Origin: CAYFYS01 sp965202905
Lineage (GTDB): Bacteria; Pseudomonadota; Alphaproteobacteria; MPNO01
DNA length: 64,000 nt
Reading direction: 5' to 3'
Assembly: GCA_965202905.1 (NCBI GenBank)
Contig: OZ241868.1
Coordinates: 3,658,001 to 3,722,000 of the forward strand
Part shown: piece after piece, positions 15,960 through 23,952 of the stretch
How the letters are laid out: each line of letters opens with the position of its first letter
Position numbering within the stretch: position 1 is the stretch's first letter
Translations under genes and position numbers: made by a program
Notes under the pieces: generated by a model
Seen by the model: the letters and a program-made list of their open reading frames with translations, nothing else
The model's database searches: none
Told to the model about the DNA's origin: nothing

Positions 15960-17303
15960 ATGTCCACCGTCTGCGATCCGCTCTCCTTTCTGTCCGACCT
16001 GCTCGACGCGGCCAGGCGCGGCGGCGCGGATGCCGCCGATGCGGTGTTCTTCGAGGCCGCCGCGGTCTCGGTCGCCCAGCGGCTGGGGAAATCGGAGAAG
16101 CTGGAGCGCGCCGAGAGCCGCGATCTCGGCCTGCGGGTCCTGATCGGCAAGCGGCAGGCGATGGCCTCGACGACCGACTTCGCCGGGCCCGCGCTCGACG
16201 AGCTGGTCGAGCGTGCGGTTGCGATGGCCCGCGCGGCGCCGGAGGACCCCTATTGCGGCATCGCCGAGGCCGCCGCGCTGGTCGGACGGACCCCCGATCT
16301 CGACATCTGCGACGACGACGAGCCGGGCGCCGGGACGCTGGTCTCCCGCGCGCAGGAGGCCGAGGACGCCGCGCGCGCGGTCGAGGGCGTGTCCAACTCC
16401 GAAGGGGCGGAAGCCGCCTGGAGCCGGTCCACCATCGCGATTGCCGCCTCGAACGGCTTCGCGCGCTCGTATGCCGTCTCCTCGCAGAGCATCGCCGCCT
16501 CGGTGCTCGCGGGCGAGGGCGCCGACATGGAGCGCGATTACGACTTCGACACAGCGGTCTACGGCAGCGACCTCCGGGCGCCGGCCGAGATCGGCCGCAA
16601 TGCCGGCGAGCGCGCGGTCAAGCGTCTGGGCGCCCGCAAGATGGAGACCGTCCAGGTCCCGGTGGTCTACGACCCGCGCGTCTCCGGCGGGCTGGTCCGG
16701 CACATGGCCGGCGCGGTCAACGGGGTTGCGGTCGCCCGCGGCACCTCGTTCCTGAAGGACAAGATGGGCGAAAGGATCTTCCCCGGCGGCATCCGGATCA
16801 TCGACGACCCGCACAGGAAGCGCGGGCTGCGCTCGAAGGCCTTCGACGGTGAGGGCATCGCCAACGCAAGGCGGGCGATCATCGACGACGGGGTGCTGAA
16901 GACCTGGATCCTCGATCTGTCCTCGGCCCGCCAGCTCGGGCTGGAGACCACCGGGCACGCCGCGCGCGGAACCGCCTCGCCGCCTTCGCCGGCGGTGACC
17001 AACCTCTACATGGAGCCCGGACCGAAGAGCCCCGGGGAGCTGATCGGCGAGATCGACAACGGACTCTACGTCACCGAGCTGATCGGCATGGGGGTCAACG
17101 GGGTGACCGGCGACTACAGCCGCGGCGCGACCGGCTATTGGATCGAGAATGGCGAGATCGCCTTTCCGGTGAGCGAGATCACCGTGGCCGGGAACCTCTC
17201 CGACATGTTCGCCAACCTCGCGCCCGCCAGCGATCTGACATTCCGCTTCGGGATCGATGCGCCGACCGTGAGGGTCGACGGAATGACGGTCGCCGGAATC
17301 TGA
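15960..17303 (+). CDS. pmbA: TldE/PmbA family metalloprotease subunit
   Basis: This 447-residue protein is a TldE/PmbA homologue. In the TldD/TldE heterodimer it helps process modified peptides and degrade unfolded chains; the zinc-binding HEXXH is in the TldD partner and is correctly absent here. Family strings are EKLERAESRDLGLRVLIGKR in pieces near residue 45, VPVVYDPRVSGGLVRHMAGAVNG near 235, and the C-terminal GMGVNGVTGDYSRGATGYWIENGEI followed by EITVAGNL. The ATG at 15960 is preceded by the spacer described above. In many alphaproteobacteria this gene is followed by a lipid A/Kdo cluster; here an lpxK wreck follows. Confidence 0.92.
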   Translation: MSTVCDPLSFLSDLLDAARRGGADAADAVFFEAAAVSVAQRLGKSEKLERAESRDLGLRVLIGKRQAMASTTDFAGPALDELVERAVAMARAAPEDPYCGIAEAAALVGRTPDLDICDDDEPGAGTLVSRAQEAEDAARAVEGVSNSEGAEAAWSRSTIAIAASNGFARSYAVSSQSIAASVLAGEGADMERDYDFDTAVYGSDLRAPAEIGRNAGERAVKRLGARKMETVQVPVVYDPRVSGGLVRHMAGAVNGVAVARGTSFLKDKMGERIFPGGIRIIDDPHRKRGLRSKAFDGEGIANARRAIIDDGVLKTWILDLSSARQLGLETTGHAARGTASPPSPAVTNLYMEPGPKSPGELIGEIDNGLYVTELIGMGVNGVTGDYSRGATGYWIENGEIAFPVSEITVAGNLSDMFANLAPASDLTFRFGIDAPTVRVDGMTVAGI

Positions 17304-17363
17304 TCCGAGCCGGCCGCGGGCGGGGCGGGACGTCCGGTACGGCTTGCCGGCCGCCAAGGGGCG

Positions 17364-17395
17364 CATGGAGCGCATAAGCACATGGAGCGCATAAG
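17364..17395. repeat. Imperfect tandem duplication downstream of pmbA
   Basis: CATGGAGCGCATAAG occurs at 17364-17378 and again at 17381-17395, with further GCGCAT copies up to 17414. It lies between pmbA and the first lpxK fragment and looks like replication-slippage debris. Confidence 0.75.
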
Positions 17396-17432
17396 GGGCG
17401 CATGAGGAGCGCATCCTGAACCGGGCGCCGGA

Positions 17433-17568
17433 AAAGATCGCACCGTTCCCCGACCGGCTGCCGGCCGGCCCGCTGCGCGAGCCGATCCGCGACGGCCTTC
17501 GCCGCGCCGATGCGATCGTGCTGATCGAGCCCGATAGCGCCGGCGTCGCCGCGGCGCTCGGGGACGAG
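17433..17568 (+). pseudogene. lpxK: lpxK remnant, middle fragment
   Basis: The plus strand encodes EKIAPFPDRLPAGPLREPIR and then DGLRRADAIVLIEPDSAGVAAALGDE. The LPAGPLREP block followed by a LRRADAIVLI strand is a hallmark of tetraacyldisaccharide 4'-kinase (LpxK), which phosphorylates the lipid A precursor. No P-loop-containing N-terminal half precedes it: the space up to pmbA is only 130 nt. At 17569 the homology stops at the edge of an insertion and resumes near 18861. This is a decayed gene. Confidence 0.75.
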
Positions 17569-17779
17569 TGTAGGGGGACGAAAGTCTTTGTGAATCCGGA
17601 AGATGCCGGGAAGATCCCGAAACCCGGGGGGTTGGGGGATTTTGGCGGGGTAGACGAAAGTCTTTGCGAATCCGGGCTTGGACGGGGCTTGAACCGGCCG
17701 TAAACGGGGATTTACGGGGCGTTTCAGGGGCGCTTAAACGGCGGTAGATCCGGGCGGTTTCGCGGGGTCGGATCGGCCA

Positions 17780-18109
17780 TCAGAACAGTCGGAACAGGCC
17801 GGGCGAGGCGCTGCGGCCGTCGGCGGTGTACCACACATTCAAGCCGCCGCCTTCGACCGGCGCCGTCTGCGCCCGTGAGGAAGACGGGCAGGTCATCACG
17901 CCGCCGTCGAAGATGGCGGGCAGCGAGGAGCGCAGCGGCTCGTCGAGCACCGGCCAACAGGCGTTGCCGGGGACCGTCAGGAACCCGGCGGGGTCGTGGG
18001 CCGGATCGCGCAGGGTCCATGCGCCGCCGCTGCCGTCCACGGTGACCGGCTTCGCGGCGGTCGGGTTGGCGTTGAACCGGGATGCGCCGATTAGAGAGAC
18101 GCCGGACAC
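17780..18109 (-). CDS. Hypothetical protein inside the relic insertion
   Basis: This 109-residue frame from a GTG at 18109 has a natural-looking composition: MSGVSLIGASRFNANP, then PVTVDGSGGAWTLRDPAHDP, NACWPVLDEPLRSSLPAIFDGG and the end LNVWYTADGRSASPGLFRLF. The frame stays open about 30 more codons upstream without an ATG, so the true start is uncertain and the gene may be 5'-truncated. I recognise no family. It may be cargo of the relic element or a fragment of a larger protein. Confidence 0.4.
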   Translation of the reverse strand: MSGVSLIGASRFNANPTAAKPVTVDGSGGAWTLRDPAHDPAGFLTVPGNACWPVLDEPLRSSLPAIFDGGVMTCPSSSRAQTAPVEGGGLNVWYTADGRSASPGLFRLF

Positions 18110-18335
18110 GGCGGGAATGCCCGACCCTGACCTGCCCCTGCCTGATGCAGGGAGGACGATTGCGGAACCTCCCCGGAAATGTCGAGAGAACGCCCCGGTT
18201 CAGGACATGTGAAACGGGAGGGCTCCGGCCGGCCGTTCGTCGGTCGAAAGACTTTCGGGAGTCCGTCCGCCGAGGGCCTTCAGGGCGCCTGTCCGGCATG
18301 GAACCCGTAGCGCCAAGCCTGATCGCCGCGCTATC

Positions 18336-18500
18336 CTACGACTCTACGTTATGAAAAGCAGTCTCGGAGTGCTCTGAATGTGGGCCGGCTTCCGTCCCCG
18401 TGACGCGGCCCAGTTCGCGGATCATCGGCCGGGTCCAGCGCGTCGACTCCGCGCCGCTGTCCTTCGCGAGGGGGGTGACAGCCTCGATGATCCTTTTCAT
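18336..18500 (-). CDS. Small ORF (54 aa) with a strong ribosome-binding site
   Basis: It reads MKRIIEAVTPLAKDSGAEST, then RWTRPMIRELGRVTGTEAGP and a polar end. Upstream the minus strand has AAGAGAGGAGAATGAGAC before the ATG at 18500, a good Shine-Dalgarno although slightly distant. It lies inside the relic insertion. No family is recognised. It may be a truncated gene start whose remainder has been lost. Confidence 0.4.
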   Translation of the reverse strand: MKRIIEAVTPLAKDSGAESTRWTRPMIRELGRVTGTEAGPHSEHSETAFHNVES

Positions 18501-18860
18501 GTCTCATTCTCCTCTCTTGGCTTCGGCCGGTCCGGCTACTATCGCGCGGCGCTCCAGACCAAAAGCCTCTCCAGGCCGAAGGACTCCAATGAGCGGTCTC
18601 CGGCCGCGTCAAGCCCCTATGTCGCTAACAAGCATTATGTCCGGCGTCGGCGCCATGCTACGCCGCTGGGAGGACCCGGTATGAGACGGACGGCGCCGGG
18701 GGGTTCTATGACCGCCGCCTCGGGCGCCCGGCGGGCGACACAGCCGCGCGTCCCCGCCGCCGGTCCCGGCCCGAATTTCCAGCCCGATTCCGGTTGGATT
18801 TTCGGCCCAAAATCCAGACCGTTCACCCAGACCGTTCGCAAAGATTTTGTCCCGCTGCAA

Positions 18861-19246
18861 CGAGGCGCTTGGGAACGAGGTGATTCGCGCCCGCATCGTC
18901 CCGGCGCCGGGCGCCGAGGCGATCGCCGGCCAGCCGGTCGTCGCGTTCGCAGCCATCTCCGATCCGCCGCCGATCCGCCGCCGATCCGCAAAAGTCGTTC
19001 CGCACCCTGGCCGGGCCCGGCCGCCCGATCGTCGCCGCTCACGGCTTCGCCGACCGCCACCGCTTCACCGGGTCCGAGGTGACGAAGATCGTCGGGCAGG
19101 CCGCGGAAACCGGGGCGACGCCCGTTACCACCGCGAAGGACATGGCCCGGCTTTCGCCCGCCCTGCGCGCCCTGGTCGAGGTGCTCCACGTCATGATCGA
19201 GTGGGAGGAAGACGGCGCGATCGACGCGCTGGCAGGCGCCGTTTGA
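18861..19246 (+). pseudogene. lpxK: lpxK remnant, C-terminal fragment with frameshift
   Basis: The first frame reads EALGNEVIRARIVPAPGAEA then IAGQPVVAFAAI, matching the LpxK segment before the GIGRPEKFF motif. At 18959-18990 an 11-bp unit CCGATCCGCCG is duplicated in tandem and breaks the frame. The following frame resumes as KSFRTLAGPGRPIVAAHGFA, DRHRFTGSEV, GATPVTTAKDMARLSPALR and ends at TGA 19244-19246, the normal LpxK C-terminus (FADHH and TTEKD regions). The gene is therefore inactivated by an insertion, a frameshift and loss of the N-terminal half. Confidence 0.75.
18959..18990. repeat. 11-bp tandem duplication causing the lpxK frameshift
   Basis: CCGATCCGCCG at 18959-18969 is repeated at 18970-18980, with a partial third copy CCGATCCG. 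The unit is not a multiple of three and lies where the LpxK homology changes frame. Confidence 0.8.
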
Positions 19247-19252
19247 GCGCGG

Positions 19253-20089
19253 CTATCGCGGCATCGGCCCGGCGAGCAAGGCCGGATCGACGCGGGTGGC
19301 GAAGTGCTGGACGCGCCAGTCGAGATGGGGGCCGGTCGACCGCCCGGTCGAGCCGACCGCGCCGATGCGCGCGCCCTGATCGACCCGCTGGCCGACCGTC
19401 ACATCGACCGCGCTCAGGTGCGAATAGACCGACGAGACGCCGTGGCCGTGATCGATCATGATCGTGCCGCCGTTGAAGAACAGGTCGGGCTCGGCCAGCG
19501 CGACGATTCCGGGCGCCGCGGCATGGACCGGCGCACCGGCGGGAGCGGCGATGTCGATCCCGAGATGCGGCCGGCGCGGCTTGCCGTTGAGGATGCGCTG
19601 GCTGCCGTAGACGCCCGAGACGACGCCCTTGGTCGGCCAGATGAAGCCCGATCGGAACAGGGTTTCCGGGGTGTCGCGGTAGCGCGCCGAATCGATCCGC
19701 CCGGCCTCGGCGCGGATGCGTTTCATGTCCTGCGCGTCCGGGCTGACCTTGCGCCGCGGCAGGCCGTCGATGCGCTGGACATCGTAGGTCCGCGTCTCGA
19801 TCCGCAGCGTGCGCATCTCCTTGCGCCCGTCGGCATGCGTGACGACCAATCGGGCGCCCGACTTGGCGTCGCGGCCGATGCCGAAGACGAAGAATCCGTC
19901 GCGCGAGACCCGCAGGCTGCGCTTGCCGACCGTCACCTTGGCGTCGGGCGCGGTGCGTCCGGTGATCAGCCCGCCCTGGATCAGCCTGCCGTCGAGCTCG
20001 AGCGCCGCGGCCGGCGCGATTCCAACGGCCAGGACTTCAACGGCCAGGACTCCAACGGCCAGGACGAAAAGGCGAAGCACGCGGGTCAC
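19253..20089 (-). CDS. M23-family (LytM) peptidoglycan endopeptidase
   Basis: This 278-residue exported protein has an N-terminal hydrophobic signal (VLAVGVLAVEVLAVG, encoded by a 15-bp triplet repeat). A beta-rich middle is followed by a LytM domain at about residues 150-270: zinc ligands in PHLGIDIAAPAG (H and D), then YSHLS, and HLDWRV as the second H pair. All four metal positions appear intact, so it should cleave peptidoglycan cross-bridges in the periplasm. Its GTG start overlaps the xseA stop (GTGA), giving an xseA-M23 operon. It converges on the lpxK remnant, whose stop is only 6 nt away. Confidence 0.9.
   Translation of the reverse strand: MTRVLRLFVLAVGVLAVEVLAVGIAPAAALELDGRLIQGGLITGRTAPDAKVTVGKRSLRVSRDGFFVFGIGRDAKSGARLVVTHADGRKEMRTLRIETRTYDVQRIDGLPRRKVSPDAQDMKRIRAEAGRIDSARYRDTPETLFRSGFIWPTKGVVSGVYGSQRILNGKPRRPHLGIDIAAPAGAPVHAAAPGIVALAEPDLFFNGGTIMIDHGHGVSSVYSHLSAVDVTVGQRVDQGARIGAVGSTGRSTGPHLDWRVQHFATRVDPALLAGPMPR
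20021..20065. repeat. 15-bp repeat x3 in the M23 signal-peptide coding region
   Basis: TCCAACGGCCAGGAC, TTCAACGGCCAGGAC and TCCAACGGCCAGGAC are contiguous. In the gene they encode a repeated Val-Leu-Ala-Val-(Gly/Glu) unit and lengthen the hydrophobic core of the signal peptide without changing frame. Confidence 0.88.
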
Positions 20090-21591
20090 AACAGGCTTCC
20101 TTGCGAGCCGTCCGCGCCCGGCGGCTTCGGCTTGCGCCCGGGCCCGGCGCGGGCGGCGAGCCGGGCGCCCACGCGATCGTCGGCGAATTGGATAACGATT
20201 TCCTGACCGGGTGCGGTTTCGGCCGCACGGGCGATCGGGGTCCCGTCGATATCGCGGACCACCGCGTAGCCGCGTTCCAGCACCCGCCGGTAGGACAGGC
20301 TTTCGAGCAGGGCGACGGCCGCGGACAGCCGCCCGTCGAGCGTTCGCAACAGGCCGCCGACCGCGCGCGGCAGCCTCTGACCCGCATCGAGCCCGTTATG
20401 GGCCGTCTCGGCCGCGCGCAGCGTCACCTGCGCAGACGTCGCCAGCCGCGCGGAGACATCCGACAGCCGGTCGCCCGCCCGGGCGAGCCGGTCGCGCGGG
20501 TGGCGGATGGCGGCGACCGCGCGCGCGAGACGCTGGCCCAGGGATTCCAGTACCGCCCGGAGCGCGCGGTCGAGCCGGTCGCTGCGGTCGTCGAGGTCCT
20601 GCAAGGCCTGCTCCAGCAGACGGGCCGGGTCGGGCAGGCCGCGGCCGAGCCCCTCGATCCGGAGCGCGCGCTCGCGGATCTGCCGGTCGAGCGCCCTGAC
20701 CGAGCGCCGCTCGCAATCGAGGATCCGGGCGGCGATTTCCGCGCGCACCGGCACCGCGATTTCGGCTGCGGCCGTCGGCGTCGGCGCGCGGCGGTCGGCG
20801 GCATGGTCGATCAGGGTCGTGTCGGTCTCGTGGCCGATGGCCGAGATCAGCGGGATGGGCGACGCGGCCGCCGCCCGGACCACGACCTCTTCGTTGAACG
20901 CCCAGAGATCCTCGAGGCTGCCGCCGCCGCGCGCCACGATCAGGATGTCCGGCCGCGGGATCGGCCCGTCGGGCGCGAGCCTGCCGAAGCCTTCGATTGC
21001 GGACGCCACCCGCTCGGCCGCGCCCTCGCCCTGGACCGGCGCCGGCCACAACAGCACCGGGCGCGGAAACCGGTCGGCCAGCCGGTGCAGGATGTCGCGA
21101 ATCGCCGCCCCGGCAGGCGAGGTGATCACGCCGATCACCTCGGGCAGGAAGGGCAGGTCGCGCTTGCGCTCAGGATCGAACAAGCCTTCGGCCGCCAGTT
21201 TCCTGCGCCGGTTCTCCAAGAGCTTGAGCAGCGCGCCCTCGCCGGCGAGCTCGACGGCCTCGACGACGATCTGGTAGCGCGAACTGCGCGGGTAGGACGA
21301 GATCCGCCCGGTGCAGACGACTTCCATCCCCTCTTCCAGCCGTATTCCGAGGCTTCCGACGGTGCCGCGCCAGCACACCCCGTCGAGCGCGGCGGCCTCG
21401 TCCTTGAGGGTGAAGTAGAGGTGGCCCGAGCCGTGATATTTGGGCCGGCTGATCTCGCCGCGCACCCGGACGTGATCGAAGGCGCCTTCGAGCGTGCGCT
21501 TGACCGCCTGCGCGATCTCGCCGACCGCGTATTCCTGGATGTTGTGTTCGGCTATGGCCACGGCCGGGATGTCCGGGTTGAGGTCGGCCAT
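20086..21591 (-). CDS. xseA: Exodeoxyribonuclease VII large subunit
   Basis: This 501-residue catalytic subunit of ExoVII degrades single-stranded DNA. An N-terminal OB fold (RVRGEISRPKYHGSGHLYFTLKDE in pieces, about residues 40-65) is followed by the conserved DLPFLPEVIGVITSPAGAAI, PDILIVARGGGSLEDLWAFNEE and ISAIGHETDTTLIDHAADRRAPTPTAAAE in pieces, and a long helical C-terminal region. The ATG at 21591 gives MADLNPDIPAVAIAEHN; an upstream extension of 38 codons reads antisense to purD. It is divergent from purD with 44 bp between. Confidence 0.95.
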   Translation of the reverse strand: MADLNPDIPAVAIAEHNIQEYAVGEIAQAVKRTLEGAFDHVRVRGEISRPKYHGSGHLYFTLKDEAAALDGVCWRGTVGSLGIRLEEGMEVVCTGRISSYPRSSRYQIVVEAVELAGEGALLKLLENRRRKLAAEGLFDPERKRDLPFLPEVIGVITSPAGAAIRDILHRLADRFPRPVLLWPAPVQGEGAAERVASAIEGFGRLAPDGPIPRPDILIVARGGGSLEDLWAFNEEVVVRAAAASPIPLISAIGHETDTTLIDHAADRRAPTPTAAAEIAVPVRAEIAARILDCERRSVRALDRQIRERALRIEGLGRGLPDPARLLEQALQDLDDRSDRLDRALRAVLESLGQRLARAVAAIRHPRDRLARAGDRLSDVSARLATSAQVTLRAAETAHNGLDAGQRLPRAVGGLLRTLDGRLSAAVALLESLSYRRVLERGYAVVRDIDGTPIARAAETAPGQEIVIQFADDRVGARLAARAGPGRKPKPPGADGSQGSLL

Positions 21592-21635
21592 TGTATGCTG
21601 GACCCGGGACGGGCGAAACGGCTGGAGAGGGTCGG

Positions 21636-22907
21636 ATGCGGGTGCTGGTCGTGGGCGGCGGTGGGCGCGAGCACGCGCTGTGCTGGGCGATCGCCGCCTC
21701 GCCATTGACCGAGGCGCTTTTTTGCGCGCCGGGCAATGCCGGCATCGCCCGGATCGCGACGTGCCTGCCCGTCGCCGCCGAGGACATCGTCGGCCAGGTC
21801 CGGCTCGCCAAGGACCGGGCGATCGATCTCGTGGTGGTGGGCCCGGAGGCGCCGCTGGTCGCGGGGCTGGTCGACCGGCTGGCGGACGCCGGCGTCAAGG
21901 CCTTCGGGCCGAGCGCGGCGGCCGCCGCGCTCGAAGGCTCGAAGGCCTTCACCAAGGCGCTGTGCGCCGCCCACGACATTCCGACCGCCGCCTATGAGCG
22001 GTTCGCCGAAGCGGCGCCGGCCAAAGCCTGGCTGCGCGGCCGGGGCCTGCCGATCGTGGTCAAGGCCGACGGGCTCGCCGCCGGCAAGGGCGTGGTGATC
22101 GCCCGGTCCGTCGGCGAAGCGGAAGAGGCGATCGAGTCGATGCTCGCCGGCGGGCGGTTCGGGAAAGCCGGGCGGGAGATCGTCATCGAGGATTTCCTCG
22201 CCGGCGAGGAGGCGAGCTTTTTCGCCCTGGTCGACGGCAAGACCGCCCTGCCGCTGGCCGCCGCCCAGGACCACAAGCGCGCCGGGGACGGCGATACCGG
22301 GCCGAATACCGGCGGCATGGGCGCTTATTCGCCAGCGCCGCCGGTCACCGATGAGGTCGCCGAAAAGGTCATGGCCCGGATCATCTCGCCGACGGTCGCG
22401 GCGATGGCCGAGGCCGGAACGCCGTTCAAGGGCGTGCTCTATGCCGGGCTGATGATCGCCGACGGCGAGCCGAGCCTGCTCGAATACAATGTCCGCTTCG
22501 GCGATCCGGAATGCCAGGTGCTGATGGCGCGGCTCGCCTCGGACATCCTGCCCGCGCTGGTCGCCGCCGCCGACGGCGTGCTCGACTTCTTCGACCTGCG
22601 CTGGCTGGACGATGCGGCGCTCACGGTGGTGATGGCCGCGCAGGGCTATCCCGGCGCTTACGCCAGGGGCGGCGCAATCGGCGGGCTCGACCGGGCCGCC
22701 GCCGTCGAAGGCGTGACCGTCTTCCACGCCGGCACCGAGGAGGACGCCGAGGGCGCCGTGCGCGCGGCCGGCGGCCGGGTGCTGGGGCTTACCGCGACGG
22801 GGGCGGATTTCGCCGCCGCACGGGCGCGGGCCTATCGGGCGGTCGATGCGGTCGACTGGCCGGAGGGATTCTGTCGGCGCGACATCGGCGCGCGCGTGGC
22901 GTCATAG
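21636..22907 (+). CDS. purD: Phosphoribosylamine-glycine ligase (GARS)
   Basis: This 423-residue ATP-grasp enzyme of purine synthesis joins glycine to phosphoribosylamine. Landmarks are the N-terminal VLVVGGGGREHAL, GPEAPLVAGLVD near residue 65, the ATP-grasp KADGLAAGKGVVIA near residue 145, the family signature in AAQDHKRAGDGDTGPNTGGMGAY near 215, and the magnesium ligands in LEYNVRFGDPECQ near 285. The ATG at 21636 follows GGAGAGG by 6 nt. It is followed after 12 nt by the HpcH/HpaI aldolase, probably on the same transcript though functionally unrelated. Confidence 0.96.
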   Translation: MRVLVVGGGGREHALCWAIAASPLTEALFCAPGNAGIARIATCLPVAAEDIVGQVRLAKDRAIDLVVVGPEAPLVAGLVDRLADAGVKAFGPSAAAAALEGSKAFTKALCAAHDIPTAAYERFAEAAPAKAWLRGRGLPIVVKADGLAAGKGVVIARSVGEAEEAIESMLAGGRFGKAGREIVIEDFLAGEEASFFALVDGKTALPLAAAQDHKRAGDGDTGPNTGGMGAYSPAPPVTDEVAEKVMARIISPTVAAMAEAGTPFKGVLYAGLMIADGEPSLLEYNVRFGDPECQVLMARLASDILPALVAAADGVLDFFDLRWLDDAALTVVMAAQGYPGAYARGGAIGGLDRAAAVEGVTVFHAGTEEDAEGAVRAAGGRVLGLTATGADFAAARARAYRAVDAVDWPEGFCRRDIGARVAS

Positions 22908-22919
22908 GAGGATAGAGAC

Positions 22920-23720
22920 ATGCGGCCAAACCCGATTCGCGTGCTGTGGGGCGAAGGCAAGTCCGTGCTCAACGGCTGGTGCGCGATTCCGAGCGCCTTT
23001 TCGGCGGAGATCATGGCGAGCCTCGGCTGGGATTCGATCACCGTCGACATGCAGCACGGGGTGATCGACTACCAGATCGCCGTCGCAATGTTACAGGCGA
23101 TCTCGACGACCGACTCCGCGCCGATGGCGCGGGCGCCGTGGAACGACCCGGCCTTGGTGATGAAGATGCTCGACGCCGGCGCCTACGGCGTCATCTGCCC
23201 GCTGGTCAACACTGCCGGGGAGGCGCGGCGTTTCGCCGGCGCCTGCCGCTATCCGCCGCGCGGCTACCGCAGTTCGGGTCCGGTGCGGGCGAGCCTCTAT
23301 GCCGGGGCCGACTACATGGACCACGCCGACGACACGGTGCTGACCTTCGCCATGATCGAGACCGTCCAGGCGCTGGAGAACCTCGATCGGATCCTGGCGG
23401 TGGACGAGATCGATGCGGTCTATATCGGCCCTTCGGATCTGTCGCTGTCGCTCGGCGGGCGCCCCGGGCTCGACCAGACCGAGCCCAGGGTGGTCGAAGC
23501 GATCGACACGATCCTGGTCGCCGCGAAACGGCGCGGCAAGCGCGCCGGCATTCAGACCAACGATCCGGCCTATGCCAGGAGGATGATCGCCCAGGGCTTC
23601 GATCTGGTCACCGTGATGAACGACAATCGGCTGCTGGCCGCCGCCGGCAGCCGGATCGTCGCCGAGATGCGCGAGGACGAGGCGATCGCCGCCGGGCCGC
23701 CGGGCGGCGCCCGCTGGTGA
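22920..23720 (+). CDS. HpcH/HpaI family aldolase
   Basis: This 266-residue class II pyruvate aldolase family enzyme shows SLGWDSITVDMQHGVIDY near residue 40 (catalytic His/Asp region), APWNDPALVMKMLDAGAYGVICP, a metal-binding Glu in FAMIETVQALEN, and DAVYIGPSDLSLSLG with the second acidic ligand near residue 172. Members cleave 4-hydroxy-2-oxo acids to pyruvate plus an aldehyde, or act on citramalyl-type substrates. AGGAGGATAG precedes the ATG. Proximity to the TRAP transporter and UbiD genes downstream suggests use in catabolism of an imported acid, which is inference. Confidence 0.88.
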   Translation: MRPNPIRVLWGEGKSVLNGWCAIPSAFSAEIMASLGWDSITVDMQHGVIDYQIAVAMLQAISTTDSAPMARAPWNDPALVMKMLDAGAYGVICPLVNTAGEARRFAGACRYPPRGYRSSGPVRASLYAGADYMDHADDTVLTFAMIETVQALENLDRILAVDEIDAVYIGPSDLSLSLGGRPGLDQTEPRVVEAIDTILVAAKRRGKRAGIQTNDPAYARRMIAQGFDLVTVMNDNRLLAAAGSRIVAEMREDEAIAAGPPGGARW

Positions 23721-23742
23721 TCGTCCCGGCGATCGTCCCGGC
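23719..23742. repeat. 12-bp tandem duplication at the aldolase stop codon
   Basis: GATCGTCCCGGC is repeated exactly, starting within the TGA stop of the aldolase gene. The 210 nt from here to the TRAP gene contain no other feature that I can support; a promoter for the TRAP operon is presumably there. Confidence 0.8.
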
Positions 23743-23952
23743 GGCCCGGCGGCGATCGCCTCGGACAACCGGGTTGCGCTCCGAACGGTTTCGGGCCACG
23801 CTCGGGCCAGCCGTGGACCTTTCCGCGCGTGCGCCGCCGAGCGCCGGTCGGGGAGAGCCCATTCCAACCAGTGGAGCGGCGTCGAAGCGCCGTCCAGCCC
23901 ACGGACGAGCCCCTTCGGGCGCCGTCGGGAGAGGAACCGGGAGAACGTAACG

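Larger units (their letters stand above)
17572..18856. mobile_element. Relic insertion (about 1.3 kb) with terminal inverted repeats, inside lpxK
   Basis: The left end (17572-17594) reads AGGGGGACGAAAGTCTTTG then TGAA; the right end (18835-18856) read on the minus strand is AGCGGGACAAAATCTTTGCG then AA. About 19 positions match with one gap, so these look like terminal inverted repeats. A second copy of the left motif (GACGAAAGTCTTTGCGAATC) lies at 17653. The flanking lpxK sequences GCGCTCGGGGACGAG (left) and GCGCTTGGGAACGAG (right) form an imperfect direct repeat. No transposase is recognisable, only two small frames on the minus strand. The element family is unknown. Confidence 0.55.

Noticed and set aside
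17518..17703. 61-codon plus-strand ORF starting at ADAIVLIEP
   Set aside because: Its first part is the lpxK fragment and the rest runs into the inverted-repeat end of the insertion; not a gene of its own.
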